A stretch of 64,000 nt of DNA from Acanthaster planci. Its lineage: Eukaryota > Echinodermata > Asteroidea > Valvatida > Acanthasteridae. Location of the stretch: contig NW_019091389.1 in assembly GCF_001949145.1 (NCBI RefSeq), positions 286,313-350,312 of the forward strand, in the 5' to 3' direction. Below, in pieces: positions 34,626-46,300 of this stretch. The first letter of the stretch is position 1. Each line of letters starts with the position of its first letter. A program made the translations under genes and the position numbers. Below the pieces are notes generated by a model that had not been told where the DNA came from, made no database searches, and saw nothing but the letters and a program-made list of their open reading frames with translations.

Positions 34626-34718
34626 CTACCCCAAGAACTGTGGGGTTCGACGTCTGTCCCGCCCCCACGATATAGTACGAGCGGGACGGACGTCGGACCC
34701 CCACAGTTCTGGGGGTAG
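34626..34718. repeat. GC-rich inverted repeat (hairpin)
   Basis: Arms 34626-34662 and 34681-34718 are reverse complements at about 34 of 38 positions, with an 18-nt loop. The length and shape would suit a small structured RNA or a foldback element; transcription is unknown. Confidence 0.8.
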
Positions 34719-35438
34719 GCCTTTGCCACTTCGCAAGTGCGTGTACTAATTTTACCATGTTTACATAGGCCAAACACTCGGTCAAGTAGAAAAGCTCGAC
34801 AGCATGCGAAGAGAGTCAACTCTACTCATAAAAACACGGCTTTGGTGAAAAAAATTACCCGTTTGCATGACCCAGTCACAAATTACTTAGCATCAATTTA
34901 ATCGTTGAGGAAGAAAACCGGATTTTTGCTGCAAAATTTCTTTGAAGTTTGGCACCCCACAGGACTTTCCTCACTATTTTCAATATGGCGCTATCCGATT
35001 CCATGATCCTCCACGATAGTAAACACCATTTCCTGGGAGGCTTACTGAAAAATACGTTTGCAGTAAATCCGAAAAAAATTCAAAGCAATTAACGAAATTT
35101 TAATTTCTAGAATTTAATTTGCTCTTTGGTAACTTTTTATATTGGACTGATGAAAGTTTTATGAACAAATGCAAATTTTTATAAGGTTTATTTTTAGAAA
35201 ACACCCCTTTTGTATAAATAGTTTCAACCACGGTTAGAGTTCACATCCGGATATCCAGGGTAATGTATGTCACACAAATCATGTTGTTTTTGGGCCTTTG
35301 ATTTTTGGGGCCTACGGCCTACATAGTAATGTATAAGTTGGTTAAATCTAGCTGAGTAAGGAGTTATGGTTTGATCATAAACCTGGAGGAGAGGTCTGTG
35401 GTTTGGTGATGCGGCTGCTACACATACAGAGGTAAACA

Positions 35439-35694
35439 ATGAGTATTCCTCGCTCTGCCAGCTTACTGTTCCAGAGATTTCCTCAACTTTCTCCCTTCAC
35501 AGCGAACAGTCACCCAGTTTCTAGAAGCGGGCAGCAAGCTCCGAAGTTCCTTTCCAACTTCTTGTCACTGCGCTGTTCAAGTTGCAAACATATTGCCGGC
35601 GGGCACTTGAGGCTGATGTTCACTGCAGCTGAGGCATCGTCGGATCTGGTTGTCAATCATGATGTGGAGAACAAAATGTTCTTCATTAAGTTGG
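35439..35694 (+). CDS. NATD1: NATD1 exon 1
   Basis: Encodes the acid-free extension and the first strands (VVNHDVENKMFFIKL). Ends one base into a codon at GTTAGT. Confidence 0.88.
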
Positions 35695-36927
35695 GTTAGT
35701 TCTAGCATTGAGGAATAAGTTTTCTGGTCCAAACTAAAACCCTAAGCAGTAAAACGATATTAATCATGTTAAAACTCCACTCCAGCCATCCGTTCTCCAC
35801 TTCACCAGTTTACCCACCATGCCACCACTTTGCCCGTTTGCCACTAGTACAGTAAGAATCATAAAATTAGATCGACTGATCATGCAAAGATCTGAAGACT
35901 GATTAATCATGCAGATTGACTGATTCATTGTACCCAATATATTCAGTCTTATTAAAGATATGAATAATTTAAATGGATTCTAGGCCTATTCAAAAATTAT
36001 ATATTGTTCGTTAATTTATGTTTAAGAGTGCATCATGCTAAAACATTTAAATGTACCCAGAAAACAATATCTGGGCACCTGTGTAATGTTGAAGATGTGT
36101 CCATCTGATCAGTACCTAAAACATTAGACATAGACCCTATGAATTTACCGGAGGTGTGATAAATATTTGTCAAACCCACAAAAAAAGGTTGCGCCGAAAA
36201 TCATTCATACAGCTAAAAAATTGGAGCCCCAGGTTTTCATTCGGTGTAAATAACTTCTCTAGCTTATGTACATGTACTGTACATGTACCTGAAGATAATG
36301 GACCACTTCACAGTAGACAGTAGGTGCATACTGGCTGACAGTGCATAGATAGTTTGCATAGCCTTCCTAGCACCTTGAGAATCTCCATAGTTCAAGGGCC
36401 AGTTTGTAGCCCAATAATTGTTTCGTGCTTGCATTCCATTCAGCTGGTGAATCCGAAAAGGCTGTATTGGAATATGAGGTCCTAGGTCCTGATATTGTCA
36501 ACCTGTATCACACTGGCGTTCCAGTTTCTCAGAGAGGGAAGGGCATTGCAAAAGTCTTAGCAAAGGTGAGTGCCTTGATAGGGTTCATTCCCATGTACAT
36601 GTAGCATGACCTGCATGCTAGACCCCTTCTAATCCCCACCCCACATTTACCCCCACTTCCACCCTAGTGTATGCCCCATCCAGCTCCTAAACCTCCACTC
36701 CCAGTTATCTCACTTCAACCCTACCTCACACCACACCACAAGGCCACTCTGCAGAAGAGAATCAATTCCTTTCTGTACTTCTGTTTTTGTTTTGTCACAT
36801 TTTGAAGGTTGCATTGGAGCACTTTGCATCCCAGGGGACCAACATGAAGCTGACGTGCACCTACTTGCAGAAGTACTTTCAAGAGAACCCCTCGCCAGAG
36901 TACAGAGATCGAATCCTGGACCTGTGA
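35439..36927 (+). CDS. NATD1: NATD1-like GNAT-domain protein, 3 exons
   Basis: The product (165 residues) matches NATD1/GTLF3B, a short Gcn5-related N-acetyltransferase-fold protein of unknown substrate. The domain covers about residues 75-165: MFFIKLAGESEKAVLEYE, DIVNLYHTGVP, the acetyl-CoA loop QRGKGIAKVLAK, and LTCTYLQKYFQENP. Human NATD1 is about 113 residues; the extra N-terminal 50-60 residues have no Asp or Glu before residue 65 and are rich in Arg, Ser and hydrophobics, as in a mitochondrial targeting sequence. The start is fixed by an in-frame TAA two codons upstream, and ACA precedes the ATG (A at -3). Met60 is the alternative start. Confidence 0.92.
36444..36565 (+). CDS. NATD1: NATD1 exon 2: acetyl-CoA motif
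   Basis: AGESEKAVLEYE, HTGVPVSQRGKGIAKVLAK: the GNAT motif A with the R-G-x-G-I-A loop. Donor GTGAGT. Confidence 0.94.
36808..36927 (+). CDS. NATD1: NATD1 exon 3
   Basis: VALEHFASQGTNMKLTC and YLQKYFQENPSPEYRDRI to TGA, matching WYIQKYVKENPLPQYLERL. Confidence 0.93.
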   Translation, partial: VALEHFASQGTNMKLTCTYLQKYFQENPSPEYRDRILDL

Positions 36928-38785
36928 TGGTAATGTGGACTTCACACCCTAAGCATCGTACGAAAGCAGCATTTGGAAGGCAGGATTCTCTTCGACCTTA
37001 TTAAGTATTCCAGCTTATGATTATGTTAATCTTTAACTTTGCATATGAGCAATTGGTTGCGTGCTCTTTAGAAACATGTTAAAAATTACTATTAGCATAG
37101 ACCAGCCAACTATCACCCCTCAACTATTGCGTACGTGCAGAGAGTGCCCAGGACTGTATGCTTTTTACCACTTTTTATGAGCTTTTGTTCGGAGGAAAAA
37201 AATCAAAAGGTATATTTACTGACTGCTGTTCTTGGCCACAAAAATTAACTCTTTTGTTTTAAGAAAAAAGTACCTGTCCATTGAGTAATTTGCCCTTGAT
37301 TTTTACTTGCCTGAACTGAAAGAAGAAATTTGTCCTGGGCAATCGGAAAACCACGGATGTCGAGGCCTGTCATGGACGTTGTTTTTCCTCCTGCCACTAT
37401 TCTCTGGTGTCTACAGCCATACATTGTGAGTTAAAATGAGTCCACATGTACCACGGAGAAATCATCATTTTTATTTTGCACTCTTTTTGGGGGGGGGGAG
37501 GTGGGAGACTAGGAAAGAGAGTACGCTTTGTGCACTTGTGAAAATGATAAAAATGGATGACCCCTTACACCGTAGAGAAAAATGAGAGGTTTCCCAGCTT
37601 GAAAAAATACATTTAGCCATCGGTTAACCGGTATTGACTGTTCTGCTGTTTTGTACCTTACACACTTTGCTTATTAGGACCAAAGCAGTAATTTCAAATA
37701 ATCCTGTGAAAGCTTCATATACATGTATGCTGCTAATACTGCACTGAAACAAAGTGGTACAAGTTTGTTCAGTAATCCATCCCTGTTTGATCAAAACATG
37801 CACAAATAAATCAGAAAAGAGGTTAATAATTAATAACTGTTATATGTTTTTAGGTTTTTTGGGGGGGCCTTGCAATGTTCCCTCCTATTCTTCTTGACAA
37901 GCGAGTTTTGAAATCACAACACTCCTTCACAGGGAATTTTTAACCATGCTTGACAATAAAGCACTCCGATGGGTCACACAACAAAATGCAGTATTTTTTT
38001 CTCGTCTCTGTCAACATGTTTTGAAATGAGATCTTTGCTGTGGAGAATTTCAAGCTTTCCAGCAGTATAAAATATAAAAACTGGGTAGAGGGGAGGCATT
38101 AGTTGAACATGCATGCACTTAGGGATGACGTTATTGCTGAATAGATACTTACCTCAGAGGGTTTGACTTGTGAGATTATTGTAGGAAGACCGAAATCACT
38201 CTAAGAGATGCATTTTTTGTTTTAAATGAAAAGTATGTAACCTGCTTGCTGGCTATGGTGACCAAATATATAAATGCTAGGTTTGTATCATTTCAATCGT
38301 TGTCTAATGCAATTCTTTGGGGGGGGTTATTTCATGAGACAAACCAATTTCTTGCACTTGTGTGGGAAAAATATGAATATTGTCACACAGAGCCATACTT
38401 TTTGTTGGTAAATGAACACTGGGTTAAAGACGGATTTCCAAAGCAATGACAATATCAGTCAAGATACGGGTACCCAAGAGTTTATAATGAAGTCTTGTGT
38501 AATTTCTGCTGTCTTAAAATTCCTGACCTATTTTCATAACATGGAAACTCTGTAATCTTGTTTGCTCTTGACAAGCTCCGATGATTACTGTAAATCCCCA
38601 AAATTAGGTTTTAAAATTGGTGCATTTTTTTCCAATTTGCATTTTTCATTCTAGTTTTTTTTTCATGCCTAAAATCAAGAGATGATGTTCATGACAAAAG
38701 TCTTCATTGCTGTATTCTTCTATTGCATATTTTTTCTGAATTTTTAATGTAATGTGCTTAATTCAGTGATAGTGTTTTTTAATTT

Positions 38786-38795
38786 AATAAATAAA
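38786..38795 (+). terminator. NATD1: Doubled AATAAA, candidate NATD1 poly(A) signal
   Basis: AATAAATAAA gives two overlapping signals. Nearer single signals at 37805 and 37955 could be used instead. Confidence 0.4.
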
Positions 38796-38839
38796 GACAA
38801 GACAATTTTTCCATTGAAATGCATGCAGAAACAGGTGTC

Positions 38840-38845
38840 TTTATT
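38840..38845 (-). terminator. CPEB1: Candidate CPEB1 poly(A) signal
   Basis: TTTATT on the plus strand is AATAAA on the CPEB1 strand, about 4.3 kb after the stop and 45-60 bp from the opposing NATD1 signal. Nearer TTTATT-type signals cannot be excluded. Confidence 0.4.
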
Positions 38846-41800
38846 TAACGTCAGTGCACCACGTGCTACAATCAACTGATGTGAACAAGAAAAAAATATA
38901 AATATGGCATATTTGACAATCACAGGCAAAACTTATCTGTCAAAATATTGCACACATCAATCACGTTATGTCAAGTGCCAAATGTGAAATGGGAGGGTGC
39001 AATGTAACGCACAAAACAATTTAAATTACAACAATGTTAAACAGGAATTTGCAAATCTAATAAAGTATACCTCCTCCTTTGGTACATTAACACCGTTTAT
39101 AAAATAAATTCAAATGGAGAATTAAAGAAGTCAAAAAGTACACAAAAGTACCAAGTACACGCAGAAGAAATGTAAACATCAGTAACTCTCAAATTTCTTT
39201 GAAGCATGGAAGCCCAAACAATGATCTAATTCTTTAAAACTACTCTAAGTGTACTTTAATTGTTCTGCATTTGTTTTGTCAACTTCTAACAGATCTGAAA
39301 ATTCAAAGAACAAATAAAACAAAAATTAACATTAAGAGGACAATAGGCAGCATGTTTTGAGAAAAAAATTTGAACTCGCAATGCTCTTGTACTGAATGAA
39401 GCCACCGGCTGCCATTTCACCGTGCCAAATACAAAGGCAATGGTTGGCTGGCTCGCTACTGTAACTATTGAAACATGAACCACAAACGAATTTGATGAAC
39501 AATGGCGAGCAGACTTTTGTACTACCTTTGTATTCGGCATGGTAAGATGGTCGCCCAGTGGCTTCAGTGACCTCTGCATGTTGATAAAGGGACTACAGGT
39601 CCAGATTTGTATATGAAGTTTGTGGCTGTTACTGATGGTCCTAGCATTGATTGCACTCTTGCCACCTTAGCAACCTACCCTTACCAATACTACCTATGCC
39701 CATTTCAGTGTGTGACACAATATGAATATCCAAGATGCATCATTTTGTATTTTGCTTATACCTAGCATTGGAAAACAATCAGAAACTTGAAGTGATGGCT
39801 AACTAGAAAACCTACTCTTAAGCAGTCTACAATCATGTTAAGAGTCCAAATCATCGTGAAAATGTAATCATTAATTCAGTATTTAATCCTACCCAACCAA
39901 ATCGTTTTAATTGAGAGCTGCTATATAAAATGCCTGGACCAGTGCCACAGGAGTGCTCCTGACCTTGTTGGGACACGATTACATACTGCGTCAACAGCCA
40001 AAGGCAACATACAAACGGCAGGCAGAACTAGCAGATTATATCATGACCATTAGACAACAGTTTGACAGCAGTTTCCATGAGGCTAGCTTAGTGGTCTTAA
40101 GGCTGAGTAGCGCAACATCAATCAACCAACAGTTCACTTTTCAACTTTTGCAATAGGTCAACTCAAATTTACTGGGTCCAGGAAATGCTAATCTGCAACG
40201 ACAAGTTGGGACTCGGGATTCCAATTGATTTGCAATGGGCAATATTATTTTGGCTGAAAAAACTAAATTACTCAATTAAACTTAGGATGCCTTTGAAACA
40301 ACATGAAAAACTATGCATAGATTTAACAGCTACTTTTTACATTACAAGAGCACTATCCCAGAGTTTCTATTTAAAAACAAAAACCATACATATTCTGTAA
40401 ATACGGAAAAATAGCTGTGTCCAATTTTCTAAGCAAAATTTGTTAAAATACTATCACCAGTCAGCAAAATAGTTACAATCACCTAATGTCATGGCAACTG
40501 TATTTCTGAACATCTACATAAAATGTGTACCATATATGCAAATTAGATACTTATGCTGTTCAGGTTTATTGTTTGTTTTCCCACAAAATTCAATGCTAAC
40601 AAAAATGGGTATACACTGACACATTATCAAAAAATGTTAAATACATTCGCTTTACTAGTTACAGTTTAACGTACAAGTGCAAAAAGGCAAAAATTCCACA
40701 GTCAGGGGATGCTTCCAGTCGCAAGGAGGAACCGCTTGAGCAAATAGCAACCTGCACTCCAATACCTAACAGCTTTCCTGGGTTTTCTTTAATTCCCGCA
40801 GTTCAATTACTTTAAACACCAACACTTAAAATCGTAACTTTCTTTGTTTTGGCAGTCGAAAGCAATATATTTAAAGGCACTTCAACTTTTCTTGACAGCC
40901 ACCAAAAACACATGCAGTAGTTCAAATAATACAACCTAGTACTTCTTCTACTGACTTTTCTCTTTAAAGCTCAGGACGGGTAAATAACTTTCTTGTTATT
41001 TCCAGCTTTAGAATATCACAATATCATTTTATACACTTCTCTTACAAAATGAAAATATACATGTTTTCATTGCTTCTTTTTAAAAATAGTAATAAAGTTG
41101 AAAGCGACAAAAGTTCAGGCAAATTAGCACTTAAAGCACTTAAGGCTTTTGCAACATCAGTTTGAACCTCACGATGAAAAAGAACATTTACTCTCCAAAG
41201 ATTTTTTTTCTCGAAGCGAGCATTCTCCTTCTGATTTTGCCCCAAAACCTTCAAATGGAGGATCTTCCTTCCACAATTAATTTTTAAAAATATCTCAACC
41301 TCTACATTAAGAAAAATACCTTGAAAAAATTATACAAAAACTGGATGGCTTGTCCTCTTTGGATCAAAGAAATATACATACCCAAGATTCTATCTGGGCA
41401 TTACTAGTAAAAGATAAATGCTATCAAAAGAGAAAAATACTGAAATATTTGAGCATGACAAAATATTCCTTTCCATACAGAATGCACCGTCTTAGATCAG
41501 AACATCCACCCTGGCATATACAAAATAGTACTTTTGAATATTGATTTTCATGTCATTTTTCTTGGTTAGTCAAAGCCTGCACATGTTCTCGTACTCAAAC
41601 ACAATGAGGAAAAGGGGTAGAATGTATTTATATGTTAAATGTAAATAGTGTGCTAAACAGCATTTGCAGCTTCTAACAACTTTAGAAATGTTTGTTTCCG
41701 GATTTCAAAATCCATTTGCTACACAAAATGAGAATAATGCTGTACGTTTATATCCTGTGTTCTATATCAATAGAAAATGGCATTCAACGGATGTAAAATG

Positions 41801-43152
41801 TTTCAATTTCCATTTTAAAAAGAAAAAAAAACAATAGCCATCAGGTTATTAAAAAAAATGTGCAAATAATTGCTCAGGTTGATTTCTGGTTTTGTTAAAA
41901 TACTACGCAAAGGATGATCTGTAACTTAATTTTTTGCTCTTATAAAAAGGCCTAAACCAACAAGTCTTCCAGTAATATATCCTTGTGAAAAATTGCTGTG
42001 ATAAGAAATTCCTATTTTCCTTCAAAAAATTTTTGTTAAAATCCAGCTCTATAAAAAAATCCCTGTCTCTAGTTTGTTTAAATGTGAAAGATGTATTTCC
42101 AAGGAATTCCAAAAAATAAATAAAACTGAGAATCTTTTTGAGCAGGAATTATTAAAAAATCCGATGGGTAAGAACTAACTTCTAAAATCTTCCTGTAAAA
42201 CTGCCAAATAAAAGCTTGTATTTTGTATCTTCATGAGTTATACCTTGGTTGGGTAACGTTTGTGTGCACCTGATAAAAAAATCACTTGAAGATTTATGAT
42301 GTTCAATTGAAAAGCACTAATTATAGTATTTCTTCCTTGTGTCCTGATATTCTCATGTGGACAGTGAGGATTGCCAGAATGGACCTAGAAAATCACATCA
42401 ATGTTTCTCTTGTTATTAAACGACGGAAAGAATTTTTCTAAGTTTAGCAAAAACTGCCAATGGTAGTTGTTTAGATTTACTATGATTTCGTTCTTGCTGT
42501 GCCACCTTCCATACAGATGATTCGGATAAGTGCTAGGCATTTTATTAAAATCACCAACATCAGGAACTGAATTTTATGATCAGGAAGTGAATTTCATGGG
42601 CAAAACCAAAAATGTATTTATAAGCCCATGCTATCCACTCCCTGGACGTCATTTGACCAAGATTTTCCTAACAAATTACAAGCAATTCAGCAGTCAGCGA
42701 AACTTGATGCAAAGACGGTGAACAGTAGAATCTCCTTATTAATTCATCACTTGTGATTACGATGCAAAACTAGCTTGATCAATCAACCAGTCCGGTCCCC
42801 TTGCATCCCCGAACTCCTTCAATCACCAAGAATTTTCACAATGGATCTGCTTCTGGGGGAAAAAAATTGCCCAATCATCTGACAGGTACAGACTGAACTT
42901 TTCTCAATCAGCAGTTTTTTACAGGCTGCCAATCAGCATGTAGTCTCCTGGACTCAACAGCCAACTGGATGCTGCACAACACATCCACATTCTCATTCTC
43001 CTCCTCCTCCTCTGGCTTTCATCTCCAGCTTTTGAGTCAGCAGTCAGCAATCACAGTCGGTTGCACCAACTGTCTTTGCGTTCACTGTGCATGCCTGTAT
43101 GCGTGCACCCCAAGAGAGCGTGCCTCAACAGGGAGCTAGACAAACACCTCCT

Positions 43153-43362
43153 TCACCAGACTCCGTAGCAGCTCTCGGCTGTTTTGGTCTTGCTGTTGCG
43201 CATCAGGGGCTTGTGGCTGCGCAGCTGTGTCAGCGAGTGCTGCCAGAGCCAACAGGAGCGGCAGAAGTACTTGAAGCAGGTCTGCTCGCGGCAGAAGAAG
43301 GGACCAGGCTGGGTGTGGCACAGGCTACACAAGGAGTCCTCCAAGTAGGGATCAATTTGAAC
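43153..43362 (-). CDS. CPEB1: CPEB1 last coding exon: ZZ zinc domain
   Basis: [35 protein letters not shown], then the two histidines of [16 protein letters not shown] and a short tail ending in TGA. All six cysteines and both histidines of the cross-brace are present. Confidence 0.96.
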   Translation of the reverse strand, partial: VQIDPYLEDSLCSLCHTQPGPFFCREQTCFKYFCRSCWLWQHSLTQLRSHKPLMRNSKTKTAESCYGVW

Positions 43363-46300
43363 CTACAAGGTGAGCAAACCACAGAGACAACTGTTATCAC
43401 ATTCTAAAGTCAGAATTGTTAGCTCACCTAAATTTGCAGGTTAGGGGTGACTCCTCTTTCTATTTGTAAATGTATTTCTGTGCAGTTTTGCTTGATGTTA
43501 CACAGCAGTGGCAGAACAATTTCCAAAGTGGTGAGGGGGAAGTTGTGAGACCATCAGGTATCAGTCATTAATACACTGATTAAGCCCTACCCCAATAGGA
43601 CCTGTCAAAATTGGGGGGGGGGGACTGAACCCCTTCAGTCAAAAAAATGGGGTGAGCTAGTGCCTCCCCCCTCCCACCATCAGTGTTAGCACCCTGTGTC
43701 CATCAGACTTTTACGAAAGAGTTTCCTACTGCAGGATTGAGACTTTAATTTCAGGACATCCCACAGTTAATCACAACTAACAGTTGCATCAAAAGATGCA
43801 ATTTTTAAATTTTGTTTTGCCCTTTGCATATTAAGCCCTTGAAAACTGTATCATCTTAGTGTAAATCTACTGGAAGTCTTTCTGTTTGCATCTACTGCTG
43901 TGTCTACGTTGAACAGCCAGTTTGCCAAACCCATGCCAACTTGGTATTCAAACAGATGGGATACGCTCCACTTATGTTTTGCATTCATTGCACTTTGTAC
44001 TGTATCTTCCACGAATCCAGTTAAGAAATCACTTGTTTATACATATATGCTGACATCAAGTGGAATGCACCTCCCTCAGTTGGCACAGGTTCCAGCCCCA
44101 CTCAAATGAAATTTGAAATGAATGCATGCATGGATTTTTTTTATTTCAATACCTGGTTTTGAGAAATTTCAGTGAATATTTTCCGGAATAAGATAAGTAA
44201 AATAGGAACCATTCTTGTGCATCCCCTCTAAAAGGATGTGCAAGGCTCCCACAGGAATCTGAAAACAAATCCTTGATTTTTCCAGGACTTTCTCAGACTA
44301 AAATTTCACAATTTTCCATGAAACTTAATGTCATTATGTGGAGACAAATTGTTATTATGAACAGGAAGAATACCATTTAGCCACTACAACAGACTGAAAA
44401 GGATAGCCTGTAAATGTATCATTCTGTTATCACATCAACAGTGGCCATTAAAAAATAACCCCTACATGATACTGATATCCATGACAACAGGATTCCAGGA
44501 CACCCATTTTTCCCACTAATTATCCATGACTTTTCCATTTTTTTCCACAATAGCCTTACTTTCCAGGATTTTTTTGGAGTTTCCATGACCATGGGAACCG
44601 TCATATGACAGTTTAGTTCATATGGCTCTCATCTTTCACGTCCTCCCCACCAATGACTTTTCCAGATCTCTCAGATTTGACTGGATGAACTTCACAGGGT
44701 CACACATTTCAATTAACACCTCAAAATGCTGCTCTGTTGATCAACTGCATAACATCCCGTCCCTTTGATGAACTCACCCTACCGGTAACTTTGGCCCAAA
44801 AGCAAACCATACCTTTTTGGTGAATTTGGTGGTTTTGATTTCCACAAAGGCTGCCCCGACAGCCTTCATGAAGCTTTTGCTGTTGTTAAAGGTGACACGC
44901 CCAGAACCTAGTTTTTTGGAAAAAGGACAGATAAAAAAATCATACACATGTATATTTCCCACTTGCTGTTATGGAAATACAGTGTATACATCTACCTAAT
45001 TTCAACAACTGCAGTATCCACAGGGTAGTGCTTTCAAGTCCCCCTCCCCAGGAATTTTCAAATCCAATCTTTTGAATGCTCAGGTGTTTCTACTTGGAAT
45101 TTATAAGTCACTTTAATGTTCGTGGCAATAATCAGTTTCATTTTAGATGTCACCACAATTTATGAGACCACAAGACCACTGAAAATGATGTTGGTTCTAT
45201 TAACAAAATATACACGAACAAACGAAAACTTCACATATTTCACTCTTTGACCTAAACCTTGCCAGATGCTTCAAAATCAACTAGGATTTGTGGTCTTGCA
45301 GGATTAGAGGGAGGCAGACTCATGGCCATGATAGCATTACAATAGGCTTGACATTCCTTCCACATTGAGTTTCTGTTAATACTCAAGACAAGCGGATCCT
45401 ATGAATAGTCTGTATTCACTTCCTCAATTTTGTTTTGCATCAAGCATCCTATTCATTAAAATAATAACTCCACATTCACATTCAAGGAATATCACATGTC
45501 CACATTCTTAACTAAGTCATGTGTGCCTTCCTCAATGACACTTGAAAATATTTCCTTAACACAATTGCTTCAGGCAAGATTATGGCATCAACACTTCAAG
45601 GTGTCTTTTTGTTTGCGAATCATGTGCAGTGGGAGACTTTTGACATGCTCAGCGGTGGCAAACATAACGGTTCAACATGACAACTCCACTATTGTTTGCA
45701 TCATTTTGACCATAGGCATATTAGCTCAAATGTGACATGAACAACAGAAAAGGACCAACTGGTACGCTTTCCACCAGATACACTGTATATCAAAAGTATT
45801 CCATTTGGCCTATAGATGGATTGCAATGTCTGTTAACAATAATTCACGAGTGAGGGGTTTCCTTTTGCCTGCAATTCCCCCTCCCTCCCACATTCTACCA
45901 ACCAAAACATCTCATCAGGAATACAAATATGATGATATTGATGATGATATGATGATGATAACACGTGGTTCCCAGCAGGAGAGCTTCATATCATTTTTGA
46001 CCTTCGAACCCCACAACCAACTCGCAGGGTCTTCCAGATGGAAGAGCAATTAATTTAACAGCATTTTGATCTAACTTCTGGTCCCTTGGCAACCAGATGA
46101 TTAGCAAAAACCCCAGATTAAAAATCCATATGACACTTGTTAGATTTGCAAAGAGCAGCTCTGTTCCCCTATGGACTAAATATTCAGGGGTGTTTGGAAT
46201 GCATTATCCACTGTTCTCACCATGATATGCAGTATTTTCTTCAAATTTTACAGAAAGTTTTACATTTACCTGAATGAAAAACAAGAAAAACATAAAACAA

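Larger units (their letters stand above)
33416..35438. promoter_or_regulatory. Divergent CEP78/NATD1 promoter region
   Basis: About 2 kb separate the two start codons. It holds a possible CEP78 5'UTR exon (34014-34086), TAGGCCTA-rich sequence (34390-34530), a GC-rich hairpin (34626-34718) and CAATATGGCG at 34981-34990, a good match to the YY1 consensus often found near start sites. No TATA box was seen. Exact start sites cannot be set from sequence alone. Confidence 0.45.
36928..43152. other. 3'UTR/intergenic region between convergent NATD1 and CPEB1
   Basis: About 6.2 kb of AT-rich DNA without coding exons. Plus-strand AATAAA candidates for NATD1 are at 37805, 37955 and a doubled one at 38786-38795. 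The minus-strand candidate for CPEB1 is at 38840-38845, which would make most of 38.8-43.1 kb the CPEB1 3'UTR. Three T-to-G homopolymer junctions lie at 37485-37510, 37855-37867 and 38314-38326. Confidence 0.5.

Noticed and set aside
43087-43407. 106-codon plus-strand open frame
   Set aside because: Antisense to the CPEB1 zinc-domain exon.
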